A stretch of DNA of 64,000 bases from Enterovibrio gelatinilyticus (GCF_028683095.1 NZ_JAJUBC010000005.1:62001-126000); one strand, 5' to 3'. Shown: positions 38,476 through 49,848, counted from the stretch's first letter. Notes: generated from the sequence alone by a model not told the origin. A program made the numbers and translations.

Positions 38476-41310
38476 ATGAAATTAAGATTGTTAGCACTTT
38501 CCCTTTTGCTGTCGGGTTCGCTATCAGCGGCTGAGCTATATAACCCAGCCAAAAATTATACTGTTGGTGAGCAAGTTTCATTCAATGGCAATATCTACGA
38601 AGCGCAGTGGTGGGCAAATGCAGGTCAATCGCCAGCCGGTATTACGCAAAATAGCTGGGATTCGCCTTGGGTATGGGTATCAGAAAGCAGCGATGATATG
38701 ACTCCACCTGCGGGCGACATTATCTCTACCGACCTTCAGTATTTTGAGCGCGGACATACCATCAACAGTGACACTCTTGGTCTGTCAAACCTTACGATTT
38801 CTGCAATTGAGCGTTATCAAGACCGTCTATACGTGACACACGATACATCACCTGGTGTTGTTCTGATCCTTGATGCGCGTACCGGGGCTGCCTTAGGACA
38901 AATTGATGGCATCCCGAATGGTTCGGGCATCTCAACCTATAACCGCGTTAACGAACTGTATATTGACAACAATCTTCTTTACGTTGCCTCACTTTCGTCA
39001 AACCGTGTCGATATTTTTGACTTGGACAATGCGCACCAACATGTGATGAGCCTCGGTACCGGGAAATTCTCAGGCACGAATTCTCTGCTGCACCCTCAAT
39101 CTGTCATGACAAATACTGATTACGTGTTTGTGTCAGATGCGTCGGATAACATTAAGGTATATCGCCAACAGGATGTCACGCCAAACAATCACTATCGCAC
39201 CCCGCAATACGCTTACTTGCAATTTGAAGGCAAGTACTCCAACCGCAAAGTGCAAATGCACCAGTTGGGTGATTTCCTTTTGGTGGCGACAGAAAACCGC
39301 AATTACTTCGTTTATGACTTGCGTAAGTTAGAGGAAGCGGCAGCTTCAGGCACTCGACTCATCGCTGAAAAACGTATTGCATCAAAAGTACTGAAAATCG
39401 ATAAAGATGGCGATCAGCTCATCGTCAACCAGAATGGTCGTGTGGAATGGCATAACATCGAAAATGTCATCGCCAACGGGTTCGAATTCACTCAACCGAC
39501 GCGCGTGCTCTCTAAGCTTCATGAAACGGCCATTGGTAATCTGAAAGATCTGCATTTCAGTGATGATGAACTCATCACCGCAACGCCTAACGAAGTGCGT
39601 TTCGATCTGCTGCGTACCAATACTGTGACCTTCGCACCTAATGATCTGGTTGAAACCACGCAACTGACCTTTGAGGAGCTCGCTCCGTTCTCCATCACTG
39701 AAATTCTGACCAATGATGAGCCACACCATATTCTGACCGATCGCACCTTGCGCTCAGTAAAAGTGAATTCTCCTGTCAAAACAGCGTTTGTCGATAGAGA
39801 CACGATTCAAATTACCAACTACGCGGCACTCGAGCTTAGCGATTTGACCTTGGAAGTGAAGCTAGAGGGCACCGACCACTGGGTTGTTCTCGCAACGCTT
39901 GATCGCATCCCTGCCTATGCGCAAATTACCCTGCCTCTTTCGGCATTCGGTACAGGTCAATTCAACACCGCTGATAACGGTGGTTCTGTAGATCTGGAAA
40001 CTGTGTTCACCAGTTCGCAGCCTTACGAGACCCTGTTCGACTATCGCTTCAATTCTCAATCCGATGCCTTCGCGCAAAAACTTGCCGCGATGAAACCGAC
40101 TTGGGATATACGTTTCGCTCCAAACAATGACGCTAAGTGGCGTGAGATGAATGCCCTTTACGCACGTGAATGGCTGATCATCCTAACCAATCTGGCATAC
40201 ATGGTCTCTCAAGATGAGTTCGAGCATTTGTGGTTCAATTTCGAAAGCATTTTCGGCCACAACATGAACGGTCCGGCAGGAAAGGTCGATGGACCCAACG
40301 GCTACTTCACAGCGGAAGATTACCAATATTACTTCGATACGCTGATGGTACGACCAAATGTCAATGCGGGTATCACCTCGATCGGTGGCGGTTTGGGCGG
40401 CACTGGAATCACTGGCGTCGATACCTGGATGTTCTACACCCACTACTACGGCACATGGGGAATTATTGCCCACGAGTTTGGTCATGGTTTTGATGGCCGT
40501 GGACCGGGATACAGTCACAACACCAGCTTTGCACAAGGAGGTAATGGTTGGCAGCTACTGATGACTCAACTAGCAAATTATCACATTCGTAAGGGCGATT
40601 TGCCTTACATGGATGACAACACTAACGGATTCTATCAATCCGAGAATGCGGCCTATCACCATGTAGCAGTCGACACAGGCAAGCGTAAGCACCGCGCAGC
40701 AAGCCACATGTACCCGGTCGAAAACTACTTTATGATGCAATCAGACATGCCTCAAGGTTGGATACAAAACGGTGCAGACATGAACATCAATGCCCTTGAT
40801 AAGCTCGACTTTTTGGAACGTGCCCACGTGGCGAAGTATTCAATGGGGAACGACACTCCATACCTGTGCCGCTTCACTTTTGAAGATGGCCAACAGTACT
40901 TCGGCTCTGTTACCCAACATGGCGACGATACGCGTTGTGACGCTGGCAAAGACATATCGTATCGTCGCGCAGATGGCTCAAAAGTACCACTTCAATCAGC
41001 GCTCAACGCATTTGATTGGCTCTCTATTCACAACCCTGCTCTAAGTGGCGAGGCTGTGATGCATGAAAATGGTCAACCATTGTGCCAGGTAAACCGTAGC
41101 GGCTTTTACGGCACAGGTTTTGTCAATACAGGCGGACAATGTGTTCAACTCCCAAATGTTTACTGGTCCAATGGCAATCGATGGGTGTTCAGCAGCAGTT
41201 GGACGCCTCTCAAGTACAGTGATAGCTGGACTGCACCGTCATCTCGCAGCTTTGCACTGGATTTCATTGATGAGGCGTACAACCACGAAAGTTGTGGTTC
41301 AATTCATTAA
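38476..41310 (+). CDS. Secreted multidomain zinc metalloprotease with chitin-binding domain (candidate)
   Basis: The ATG at 38476 (MKLRLLALSLLLSGSLSAAE) gives a clean signal peptide, cleavage near residue 18; 944 residues. Order: carbohydrate-binding module of the CBM5/12 chitin type (about 22-70, YNPAKNYTVGEQVSFNGNIY, WWANAGQSP); propeller-like repeats (80-400); an Ig-like strand region (440-500); a peptidase-like domain with GIIAHEFGHGFD, zinc motif H666-E667-x-x-H670; and a cysteine-containing C-terminus with YLCRFTFEDGQQYFG and PLCQVNRSGFYGTGF, possibly two copies of one small module. The third zinc ligand is unclear. It resembles M60/M66-type mucin proteases only in outline. The family name is uncertain. 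Confidence 0.82.
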   Translation: MKLRLLALSLLLSGSLSAAELYNPAKNYTVGEQVSFNGNIYEAQWWANAGQSPAGITQNSWDSPWVWVSESSDDMTPPAGDIISTDLQYFERGHTINSDTLGLSNLTISAIERYQDRLYVTHDTSPGVVLILDARTGAALGQIDGIPNGSGISTYNRVNELYIDNNLLYVASLSSNRVDIFDLDNAHQHVMSLGTGKFSGTNSLLHPQSVMTNTDYVFVSDASDNIKVYRQQDVTPNNHYRTPQYAYLQFEGKYSNRKVQMHQLGDFLLVATENRNYFVYDLRKLEEAAASGTRLIAEKRIASKVLKIDKDGDQLIVNQNGRVEWHNIENVIANGFEFTQPTRVLSKLHETAIGNLKDLHFSDDELITATPNEVRFDLLRTNTVTFAPNDLVETTQLTFEELAPFSITEILTNDEPHHILTDRTLRSVKVNSPVKTAFVDRDTIQITNYAALELSDLTLEVKLEGTDHWVVLATLDRIPAYAQITLPLSAFGTGQFNTADNGGSVDLETVFTSSQPYETLFDYRFNSQSDAFAQKLAAMKPTWDIRFAPNNDAKWREMNALYAREWLIILTNLAYMVSQDEFEHLWFNFESIFGHNMNGPAGKVDGPNGYFTAEDYQYYFDTLMVRPNVNAGITSIGGGLGGTGITGVDTWMFYTHYYGTWGIIAHEFGHGFDGRGPGYSHNTSFAQGGNGWQLLMTQLANYHIRKGDLPYMDDNTNGFYQSENAAYHHVAVDTGKRKHRAASHMYPVENYFMMQSDMPQGWIQNGADMNINALDKLDFLERAHVAKYSMGNDTPYLCRFTFEDGQQYFGSVTQHGDDTRCDAGKDISYRRADGSKVPLQSALNAFDWLSIHNPALSGEAVMHENGQPLCQVNRSGFYGTGFVNTGGQCVQLPNVYWSNGNRWVFSSSWTPLKYSDSWTAPSSRSFALDFIDEAYNHESCGSIH

Positions 41311-41316
41311 TTAAGG

Positions 41317-42216
41317 CTAAACAGGGTCGCCATTTGGTGGCCCTATTTTTATCAAGTGTTCCGCCAGAAACTCCACCAGCAGCTTTACCCGCAGTGGTTG
41401 CAAACGACGATGCGGAAACAGTGCCCAGATCCCTTCTTCCAATTCCTGATAGGCAGTCAATACGCGCACTAACTCACCCGAATCCAACGCTTCATGGAGA
41501 TAATAATCAGGCAATTGCACCAAACCCAATCCACGCGAGGCGGCATCCACTAACCCCACCCCACTGTTACAGCGCAAGTTTCCTTTTACGCGCACTGTGC
41601 GCTCTTTTCCGTTTTCGCGAAAGCGCCAGTAATCATGCTGACCGCGTAAACAATTAAACTGGGGAAGTTCTGACAACGTGTGGGGCGTACCAAATTTAGA
41701 CAAGTATTGTGGGGCGCCACAAACAATCAGCTTACGTGTCGCAAGGCGCTTACACACCATCGAAGAATCCGTCAATCGCCCTAATCGCAACGCAAAATCG
41801 CACCCTGAATCAATCAAATCCAATGGCGTGTTAGTCAAATCGACGTCCACTTGGATTTCAGGATGCAACGCCATAAAGTCGAGAATCAGTGGCATCACCA
41901 CTTTCTCGCCGTACGTCACGGGTGCTGTAAGTTTAATATGTCCATTGGGTGTTTTTTGAAGCTGTGTAACCGCACTTTCAGCCTCTTTCAGCGCGTCAGC
42001 CAACATGCGACAGTGCTGATAATAAACATCCCCTTCCTCGGTGGTTGATACACGGCGTGTAGTTCTAAAAAATAACCGAGTATTAAGACGATCTTCAAGC
42101 ATGGCAACCTGTCGGCTAACATGCGCCGTTGATATCCCAAGCCGCTTTGCCGCCTTCGTGAAACTGGCTGTTTCCACCACAGCCACAAACTCAGAGACCC
42201 CCTGCCAATCTGCCAT
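41317..42216 (-). CDS. LysR-family transcriptional regulator
   Basis: DNA-binding regulator, 299 residues. The winged helix-turn-helix is at residues 1-60 (FVAVVETASFTKAAKRLGISTAHVSRQVAMLEDRLNTRLFFRTTRRVSTT) and the effector domain follows. Divergent from frmA across 171 bp, so it probably regulates the formaldehyde genes; the ligand is unknown. Its last codons contain a hairpin that can terminate the convergent protease gene. A weak dyad ATGG-N9-CCAT at 42251-42267 is a possible operator. Confidence 0.93.
   Translation of the reverse strand: MADWQGVSEFVAVVETASFTKAAKRLGISTAHVSRQVAMLEDRLNTRLFFRTTRRVSTTEEGDVYYQHCRMLADALKEAESAVTQLQKTPNGHIKLTAPVTYGEKVVMPLILDFMALHPEIQVDVDLTNTPLDLIDSGCDFALRLGRLTDSSMVCKRLATRKLIVCGAPQYLSKFGTPHTLSELPQFNCLRGQHDYWRFRENGKERTVRVKGNLRCNSGVGLVDAASRGLGLVQLPDYYLHEALDSGELVRVLTAYQELEEGIWALFPHRRLQPLRVKLLVEFLAEHLIKIGPPNGDPV
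41322..41348 (+). terminator. Terminator of the metalloprotease gene, inside the lysR 3' end
   Basis: Stem AGGGTCGCCA / TGGTGGCCCT followed by a T-rich stretch, 12 bases past the protease stop; overlaps the last codons of the LysR gene on the other strand. Confidence 0.72.
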
Positions 42217-42363
42217 TATTACACACCAGTAAAAGTTAATTGCTAAGATTATGGATTATCAACCCATGAGAAACAATTAGACTAGATCATGAAAATCGGG
42301 TTGTCACAGAAGTGGGCACATACTCGCGTCAAAAATCATCTAAGGTTAGTCGATAGGGACTAA

Positions 42364-43518
<1,155 letters not shown>

Positions 43519-43529
43519 TTCAGTCAACA

Positions 43530-43562
43530 ACCGCGTTTTACCCTTGGTGTAAAACGCGGTTT
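43530..43562 (+). other. Hairpin between frmA and fghA
   Basis: Arms ACCGCGTTTTAC and GTAAAACGCGGT pair perfectly around a short loop, 11 bases past the frmA stop and 15 before the fghA start. No T-tract beyond two bases, so it may stabilise the upstream message or partly terminate, lowering fghA expression. Confidence 0.7.
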
Positions 43563-43576
43563 GAATGGAGCCAATC

Positions 43577-44419
43577 ATGAGTCTTGAAAATACCAGCAGC
43601 AATCGCAGTTTTGGAGGGTGGCACAAGCAATACACTCACACTTCAAGAACCTTGCATTGCGACATGCGCTTCGCTATCTATCTGCCGCCACAAGCTTCCG
43701 AGTCCAACAAAGTTCCTGTTCTCTATTGGCTATCAGGTTTAACCTGTACGGACGAAAACTTCATGCAAAAAGCGGGGGCGCTGCAGTTAGCTGCAGAGCT
43801 TGGTATTGCGATTGTTGCGCCAGATACTAGCCCTCGCGGTGACAACATTCCTGATGACCCTGACGGTGCCTATGACTTTGGCGTTGGAGCAGGCTTTTAC
43901 TTGAATGCCACCGAAGCGCCGTGGAACCGTTACTACTATATGTACGACTATGTCGTCAAAGAGTTGCCTGCGGTGATAGAAGGCCATTTCCCTGTCAGTG
44001 ACGTGAAAGCTATTTCGGGCCACAGTATGGGTGGGCATGGCGCACTGACTATTGCGCTTAAAAACAGTGACGCTTACCGCTCTGTCTCGGCATTCAGCCC
44101 CATCGTTAACCCAACTGTCGTACCTTGGGGGCAAAAAGCCTTTTCCAATTACTTGGGAGAGGATACCTCAACATGGCTGGAGTACGATGCGTGCGCATTG
44201 ATCAAAAAGGCGGAAACACATCTTCCGATGCTTATTGATCAAGGAGATGGTGATCAGTTTTTACACGAGCAACTTAAACCCGAAAATTTACTGCTAGCCG
44301 CAGAAAAAGCCGGTTACCCACTCGAGTTGCGCATGCAAGAGGGCTATGACCATAGCTATTACTTCATCTCAAGTTTCATTGATGATCACCTTCGCTTTCA
44401 CGCGCAGCATCTGAAGTAA
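43577..44419 (+). CDS. fghA: S-formylglutathione hydrolase
   Basis: Hydrolyses S-formylglutathione to formate and glutathione, completing formaldehyde detoxification started by FrmA. Alpha/beta hydrolase of the esterase D family with nucleophile serine at about residue 150 in [23 protein letters not shown] near residue 50, and the late aspartate and histidine in DQGDGDQFL and YDHSYYFI. The start is the second ATG ([14 protein letters not shown], 280 residues) behind GGAG. Ends in a strong terminator. Confidence 0.96.
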   Translation: MSLENTSSNRSFGGWHKQYTHTSRTLHCDMRFAIYLPPQASESNKVPVLYWLSGLTCTDENFMQKAGALQLAAELGIAIVAPDTSPRGDNIPDDPDGAYDFGVGAGFYLNATEAPWNRYYYMYDYVVKELPAVIEGHFPVSDVKAISGHSMGGHGALTIALKNSDAYRSVSAFSPIVNPTVVPWGQKAFSNYLGEDTSTWLEYDACALIKKAETHLPMLIDQGDGDQFLHEQLKPENLLLAAEKAGYPLELRMQEGYDHSYYFISSFIDDHLRFHAQHLK

Positions 44420-44441
44420 TATTTCAGCAAAAAAGACATAT

Positions 44442-44467
44442 AAAAAACCGGCGCTTGCCGGTTTTTT
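44442..44467 (+). terminator. Terminator of frmA-fghA
   Basis: A-tract, stem ACCGGC / GCCGGT and six thymines, 23 bases past the fghA stop. Confidence 0.93.
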
Positions 44468-44482
44468 ATTAAATAGACCGCG

Positions 44483-44512
44483 CAACCTAAAATTTCAGGT
44501 TGCTTGGGTATA
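44483..44512. repeat. Solitary end of the TATACCCAA repeat family
   Basis: Contains CAACCT / AGGTTG as a small hairpin followed by GCTTGGGTATA, which matches the right terminus of the elements at 37233-37308 and 63017-63228. Confidence 0.55.
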
Positions 44513-44552
44513 GATCATTTGGCGAAACCAACTTGTTCATCCGATTGATAGT

Positions 44553-44583
44553 AAAAAGCCCCGCACATTGGCGAGGCTTTTGA
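44553..44583 (-). terminator. Terminator of the AbgT-family gene
   Basis: On the minus strand AAAAGCCTCGC / GCGGGGCTTTTT forms a stem with a U-tract, 50 bases past the transporter stop. Confidence 0.83.
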
Positions 44584-44632
44584 TTGATTCAAGGCAACAC
44601 GCCTAGGAATGACGCGTCCAATTGAATAGTGC

Positions 44633-46192
44633 TTACATTGAGTAAGTGTATGGTGCTTGGATACCTAGTGGGATGCCCAGCGCCCAGTAAGCAAGTAGGA
44701 ATAGGCTCCAACCCACCAACATAGCAATTGAGTAAGGCATCATCATAGATGCCAAGGTACCAATACCTGTGGTCTTCACGTAGCGCTGACAGTAAACAAC
44801 AACCAGTGGGAAGAAGACCATCAACGGAGAAATAATGTTAGAGACAGAGTCACCAACACGATAGCCCGCCTGAGACAACTCAGGGGAAATACCCAACGCC
44901 ATCAACATAGGAACAAGAATTGGACCAATCAACGCCCACTTCGCTGAAGCCGAACCAATCAATAGGTTCACACACGCCGTCAGCAAAATCATACCCACGA
45001 TGGTCAACTGACCAGGCATGTTCAAGGCTTTGAGAAGTTCAGCGCCTTCCAATGCCAGCAAAGTACCAATGTTTGATAGGCTGAATGCTGCAAGGAACTG
45101 TGCACAGAAGAACGACATCACCAAGTAGCTACCCATGGTAGACATGGTCTGGCTCATTGCCACAATGATGTCACCCTGCTTCTTGAAGGTTCCCGCAACG
45201 CGTCCATATACCACGCCCGGAATCACGAACAGGATAAAGATCAGCGGCACGATAGATTTCATCAAAGGTGCAGAGAACGCCGTTAATTCACCTTCAGGAG
45301 AACGCAGAGCAGACGTTTCTGGAATCAACGCAAAGATAAGCAACGCGATACCTGCAAGCATTGAAAGGCTTGCACGGTTAAATGCCTTGCTTTCAATTGC
45401 AGAGAAACTACCAAGATCAGGTGCTTTTTCTGCATCTTCATCGATTGGTAATTTGCTTAGGCGTGGCTCAATGATTTTTTCAGTCACATACCAACCGATT
45501 GCCACGATAAGAATCGAAGACAAACCAGTGAAGTAGATGTTTGCCAGCGGGTTAACCACGTAGTCTTTGTCTAGCACTTGTGCCGCAGACTGTGTGAAAC
45601 CAGCAAGCAATGGATCGATACCCGCCGGCACGAAGTTCGCCGAGAAGCCGCCAGATACACCAGCAAACGCAGCTGCAATACCGACAAGAGGGTGACGACC
45701 CGCAGCGTGGAAGATGATACCACCCAGTGGGATAACAAGCACGTAGCCTGCATCCGCCGCAGTGTGAGAAACGATTGCCACCAAGATAAGTGCTGGTGTC
45801 AGCAATTTCTTAGGCGTCACGTTTAGCATTTTCTTCAGGCCAGTGGTAATAAACCCTGACGCATCAGCCACGCCCACGCCTAGCATCGCTACAAGCACGA
45901 TACCCATAGGAGCAAAGCTGGTAAAGGTGGTCACCATGTTGGCAAGGAAGTTTGCCAATGCAGTACCCGTTAGAAGGTTGTTAATTTCGACGGCCTGGCC
46001 AGAGATTGGGTGTATCAGGCCAAAATCAACCTGAGAAAGAACGGCAGACAGCCCCCATACGATTAACAATCCGTAGAAGAACAGTAATGCAGGATCAGGG
46101 ATTTTGTTCCCTGCTTTCTCAATCCCATTGAGAAACTTGTCCATTGCGCTCTTTGGCGCGTCTGGAATTTTGTCCATAGCATGGTTACTCAT
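44633..46192 (-). CDS. AbgT-family transporter
   Basis: Inner-membrane transporter of the AbgT family, whose known members export sulfonamides or import p-aminobenzoyl-glutamate. The 519-residue protein (start chosen at MSNHAMDKIPD; an ATG 12 bases earlier is also in frame) has about twelve hydrophobic segments. Family features are NKIPDPALLFFYGL near the N-terminus, SHTAADAGYVLVIPLGG (about residue 145), and VSGGFSANFVPAGIDPLL. No abgAB hydrolase genes are adjacent, so the substrate is open. Monocistronic. Confidence 0.92.
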   Translation of the reverse strand: MSNHAMDKIPDAPKSAMDKFLNGIEKAGNKIPDPALLFFYGLLIVWGLSAVLSQVDFGLIHPISGQAVEINNLLTGTALANFLANMVTTFTSFAPMGIVLVAMLGVGVADASGFITTGLKKMLNVTPKKLLTPALILVAIVSHTAADAGYVLVIPLGGIIFHAAGRHPLVGIAAAFAGVSGGFSANFVPAGIDPLLAGFTQSAAQVLDKDYVVNPLANIYFTGLSSILIVAIGWYVTEKIIEPRLSKLPIDEDAEKAPDLGSFSAIESKAFNRASLSMLAGIALLIFALIPETSALRSPEGELTAFSAPLMKSIVPLIFILFVIPGVVYGRVAGTFKKQGDIIVAMSQTMSTMGSYLVMSFFCAQFLAAFSLSNIGTLLALEGAELLKALNMPGQLTIVGMILLTACVNLLIGSASAKWALIGPILVPMLMALGISPELSQAGYRVGDSVSNIISPLMVFFPLVVVYCQRYVKTTGIGTLASMMMPYSIAMLVGWSLFLLAYWALGIPLGIQAPYTYSM

Positions 46193-46514
46193 GTAAAGCT
46201 CCATGGTTAATTGTGTGTGTTTGCTTCGCCTTTTCTGAATCCTTAGATCCGAAAGACGTCATAATTATTCAACAGCATAAAATACATACTTATTTATTAT
46301 TTGGTAGCCATAAATATCAATTAAAATCACAAAAAAAGCATATTGATTCAATATACACACAACAAATAAACACAATGGAAACAGCGTTAATCCCGCGCGA
46401 TAACAATTCCAAATAAAATGTTACTTCGGGAAGAAAGCATGAGTATTAGGCAAGGAAAAAAAAGCGAACGTCACGGTATTGAGAGGGATTGGAAACTAAG
46501 ACAGGAATGCATAA
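46193..46514. other. Intergenic region between the AbgT-family gene and guaA
   Basis: Strongly AT-rich, especially 46260-46420. It must include the transporter promoter (minus strand). No ORF or clear operator is visible. The right end is the guaA terminator. Confidence 0.5.
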
Positions 46515-46539
46515 TAAAAAAGGCACGCTAAGCGTGCCT
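46515..46539 (-). terminator. Terminator of guaA
   Basis: On the minus strand the stem AGGCACGCT / AGCGTGCCT is followed by six thymines, 23 bases past the guaA stop. Confidence 0.93.
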
Positions 46540-46561
46540 AATCTTGATTCGATTTAGGAGA

Positions 46562-48115
46562 TTATTCCCACTCAATCGTCGCAGGTGGCTTACCTGAAAT
46601 GTCGTAAACCACGCGGCTAATGCCATCAACTTCATTGATGATGCGGTTAGACACCTTACCCAAGAAATCATATGGCAGGTGTGCCCAATGTGCAGTCATG
46701 AAATCGATCGTTTCAACAGCACGCAGTGACACAACCCAATCGTATTTACGACCGTCACCCATCACGCCTACAGAGCGCACAGGAAGGAATACGGTGAACG
46801 CTTGAGATACTTTGTTGTATAGGTCAGCTTTATGCAGCTCTTCAATGAAGATAGCATCAGCACGACGTAGCAAATCACAGTATTCTTTCTTCACTTCGCC
46901 AAGCACACGAACACCTAGGCCTGGACCTGGGAACGGGTGGCGGTAAAGCATGTTGTACGGTAGGCCCAACTCTAGGCCAATCTTACGCACTTCGTCTTTG
47001 AACAGCTCTTTCAGCGGTTCAACCAATCCCATCTCCATATCATCAGGCAGGCCGCCAACGTTATGGTGAGATTTAATCACGTGCGCTTTACCCGTCTTAG
47101 ACGCTGCAGATTCGATCACGTCAGGGTAGATAGTGCCTTGTGCCAGCCATTTAGCATTTTTCAGCTTCTTCGATTCTTCATCGAACACATCAACGAACAC
47201 ATGACCAATTTTCTTACGTTTCGCTTCTGGATCAGCAATGCCTTCCAGCGCAGACAGGAAGCGATCTTCCGCTTTAACGTGAACAATGTTCAGGCCGAAG
47301 TGATCACCAAACATGTCCATCACTTGCTGGCCTTCATTCAAGCGAAGCAGACCGTTATCAACGAATACACACGTTAGTTTGTTACCAATTGCACGGTGCG
47401 CAAGCATCGCAACCACAGAAGAGTCCACGCCACCCGACAGGCCAAGGATAACTTCATCATCACCGACTTGTTCTTTAATACGAGCAACCGCATCTTCGAT
47501 AATTGATTCAGCTGTCCATAGACGCTCACAACCACATACGTTCAGTACGAAGTTTTCGAGCATCTTAAGGCCATTTTTGGTGTGCGTTACTTCTGGGTGG
47601 AACTGCACGCCGTAGTATTTTTTCTCTTCGTTTGCCATCGCAGCATAAGGACAGGTGTCTGTTTGCGCGATTTTCACGAAGTCAGATGGGATTTCGACCA
47701 CTTTGTCACCGTGGCTCATCCATACATCTTGAGTAGTTTCTAGGTCAGCGAACAGTGCTGAATCACCCGTCACCTGTACTGCTGCATAACCAAATTCGCG
47801 TTCGTCAGAGCCCGCGACTTTACCACCAAGTTGCTCTGCCATGGTTTGCATGCCGTAACATACACCAAACACTGGCACGCCAGAATCGAATACATATTGA
47901 GGAGCGCGCGGAGAGTTTGCTTCTGTCACGCTCTCAGGGCCACCAGACAGGATAATACCATCTGGATTGAACTCACGAATATCCGCTTCATCTACATCCC
48001 AGCTCCACAGTTCACAGTACACACCGATTTCGCGTACACGGCGTGCTACTAGTTGAGTGTATTGAGAACCGAAATCCAAAATTAGAATGCGTTGGTCATG
48101 GATGTCTTTAGTCAT
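46562..48115 (-). CDS. guaA: GMP synthase (glutamine-hydrolysing)
   Basis: GuaA aminates XMP to GMP using glutamine and ATP. N-terminal class I amidotransferase (1-200) with nucleophile cysteine in [10 protein letters not shown] (about residue 86) and catalytic histidine in QFHPEVTHT. Then the PP-loop ATPase [14 protein letters not shown] (about 225-238) and the dimerisation domain ending PPATIEWE. Length 517. It follows guaB by 179 bases; that gap has a PurR-like box and two hairpins, suggesting separate control. Confidence 0.98.
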   Translation of the reverse strand: MTKDIHDQRILILDFGSQYTQLVARRVREIGVYCELWSWDVDEADIREFNPDGIILSGGPESVTEANSPRAPQYVFDSGVPVFGVCYGMQTMAEQLGGKVAGSDEREFGYAAVQVTGDSALFADLETTQDVWMSHGDKVVEIPSDFVKIAQTDTCPYAAMANEEKKYYGVQFHPEVTHTKNGLKMLENFVLNVCGCERLWTAESIIEDAVARIKEQVGDDEVILGLSGGVDSSVVAMLAHRAIGNKLTCVFVDNGLLRLNEGQQVMDMFGDHFGLNIVHVKAEDRFLSALEGIADPEAKRKKIGHVFVDVFDEESKKLKNAKWLAQGTIYPDVIESAASKTGKAHVIKSHHNVGGLPDDMEMGLVEPLKELFKDEVRKIGLELGLPYNMLYRHPFPGPGLGVRVLGEVKKEYCDLLRRADAIFIEELHKADLYNKVSQAFTVFLPVRSVGVMGDGRKYDWVVSLRAVETIDFMTAHWAHLPYDFLGKVSNRIINEVDGISRVVYDISGKPPATIEWE

Positions 48116-48158
48116 TTTGAGCAGTCTTATCGTTACCGCCAGCTAAGCTTTATCGCTT

Positions 48159-48190
48159 GGAAAGACCCATACCATATGGGTTTTCTTTCC
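48159..48190 (-). other. Hairpin in the guaB-guaA gap (proximal to guaA)
   Basis: GGAAAG ACCCAT and ATGGGT ... CTTTCC form nested arms around ACCAT. It lies about 45 bases before the guaA start and could influence read-through or message stability. Confidence 0.5.
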
Positions 48191-48217
48191 TACGCTGTGG
48201 TTGTGGGTTATGAAAAC

Positions 48218-48237
48218 GAGGCGAGTTTACTCGCCTC
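48218..48237 (-). terminator. Candidate terminator or attenuator of guaB
   Basis: Perfect 8-bp stem GAGGCGAG / CTCGCCTC with a 4-base loop, followed on the minus strand by GTTTTC. It is located after the guaB stop and the PurR-like box. Confidence 0.6.
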
Positions 48238-48258
48238 CTATCAGTGCTTCAAGAAAAA

Positions 48259-48274
48259 AAGCAAACGTTTACGT
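48259..48274 (+). promoter_or_regulatory. PurR-like operator between guaB and guaA
   Basis: AAGCAAACGTTTACGT matches 14 of 16 bases of the PurR consensus ACGCAAACGTTTTCGT. It is 21 bases past the guaB stop, implying a guaA promoter under purine control, or a roadblock site. Confidence 0.55.
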
Positions 48275-48294
48275 CAGGGGTTCTTTGTGAACAT

Positions 48295-49758
48295 TTAGCC
48301 GCGACGGTAGTTCGGTGCTTCTTTGGTGATCTGTACGTCATGCACATGAGATTCCGCCATGCCCGCGCCGGAAATAACAACAAACTCAGCCTTGGTACGC
48401 ATTGCTTCGATCGTCGCAGAACCCGTCAGACCCATGCTTGAACGCAGGCCACCCATTTGCTGGTGAACGATCTCTTTCAAGTGACCTTTGTATGCAATAC
48501 GACCTTCGATACCTTCAGGAACAAGCTTGTCTGCCGCATTGTCAGATTGGAAGTAGCGATCAGAAGAACCTTGAGACATTGCGCCCAGTGAGCCCATGCC
48601 ACGGTAAGACTTGTATGAACGACCGTTGTATAGGATCACTTCACCTGGTGCTTCTTCTGTACCCGCAAACATTGAGCCAACCATGACACACGATGCGCCA
48701 GCCGCGATGGCTTTACAGATATCACCAGAGAAACGGATACCACCATCAGCAATAACAGGAATGCCGTAACCATTTGCGACTTCAACAGCATCAGCAATCG
48801 CAGTGATTTGAGGAACACCGACACCAGTAACGATACGTGTAGTACAGATAGAGCCAGGGCCAATACCCACTTTAACAGCGCTCACACCTGCTTCAATAAG
48901 GGCTTTTGCACCCGCACCCGTTGCGACGTTGCCGCCGATGATGTCGAGATCAGGGTATGCTTCGCGTGTTTCGCGAATACGGTTTAGTACACCTTCAGAG
49001 TGGCCATGTGAAGAGTCAATAAGTAGAACGTCCACGCCTGCTTCAACCAGTGCTTTTACGCGCTCTTCGTTACCTGCGCCTGCACCCACCGCCGCGCCAA
49101 CACGCAGACGACCTTGCTCATCTTTACAAGCGTGTGGTTTGGTTTCAGCTTTGTGGAAATCTTTTGCGGTAATCATACCTGTCAGTTGGAAATCATCATT
49201 CACAACCAGTACTTTCTCAACGCGAGCTTGGTGCATTTTTTCTTGCACTTCTTCGCGACATGCGCCTTCTTTTACACACGCCAGACGCTCTTTAGACGTC
49301 ATAACAGCAGAGACTTTCTTGGATAGGTCAATCACAAAGCGAACATCACGACCAGTAATGATACCAACAAGCTCGTTACTCTCGGTGACGACAGGGAAAC
49401 CTGCAAAACCATGCTTTTTGGTGAGTTCAACAACATCTGCGATTGTCGCGTCTGGGTGAACAGTGACTGGATGGGTGACAACGCCAGCTTCAAAGATCTT
49501 CACTTGGTGAACCATCTCAGCTTGCTGTTCAATTGACATATTTTTATGGATGAAGCCAATGCCGCCTTCCTGCGCCAGTGCGATAGCCAAACGCGCTTCA
49601 GTCACTGTGTCCATAGACGCAGAGATCATTGGGATGTTCAACGAAATGGTTTTCGTCAGTTGAGTGCGTAAGTCGGCAGTGTTTGGAAGAACTGTGGAAT
49701 GTGCTGGAACCAGCAATACATCATCGAAAGTTAGGGCTTCTTTAGCTATTCGTAACAT
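48295..49758 (-). CDS. guaB: Inosine-5'-monophosphate dehydrogenase
   Basis: GuaB oxidises IMP to XMP with NAD+, the committed step to GMP. The TIM barrel is interrupted by a CBS-domain pair (about residues 95-205). The catalytic cysteine is in [17 protein letters not shown] (about residue 305), with the flap near [18 protein letters not shown]. Length 487. Divergent from xseA; two PurR-like operators lie in the shared promoter region. Confidence 0.98.
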   Translation of the reverse strand: MLRIAKEALTFDDVLLVPAHSTVLPNTADLRTQLTKTISLNIPMISASMDTVTEARLAIALAQEGGIGFIHKNMSIEQQAEMVHQVKIFEAGVVTHPVTVHPDATIADVVELTKKHGFAGFPVVTESNELVGIITGRDVRFVIDLSKKVSAVMTSKERLACVKEGACREEVQEKMHQARVEKVLVVNDDFQLTGMITAKDFHKAETKPHACKDEQGRLRVGAAVGAGAGNEERVKALVEAGVDVLLIDSSHGHSEGVLNRIRETREAYPDLDIIGGNVATGAGAKALIEAGVSAVKVGIGPGSICTTRIVTGVGVPQITAIADAVEVANGYGIPVIADGGIRFSGDICKAIAAGASCVMVGSMFAGTEEAPGEVILYNGRSYKSYRGMGSLGAMSQGSSDRYFQSDNAADKLVPEGIEGRIAYKGHLKEIVHQQMGGLRSSMGLTGSATIEAMRTKAEFVVISGAGMAESHVHDVQITKEAPNYRRG

Positions 49759-49822
49759 TGCAATATCTCACGCCAAAATTAAATACGGGGGGACTAAATA
49801 TTGCCGCCGCATTATACTGATG

Positions 49823-49838
49823 ACGCAAACGTTTGGCT
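49823..49838 (+). promoter_or_regulatory. PurR-like operator 1 upstream of guaB
   Basis: ACGCAAACGTTTGGCT keeps the full left half and centre of the PurR palindrome. About 65 bases upstream of the guaB ATG. Confidence 0.75.
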
Positions 49839-49848
49839 ATAGATTTTG

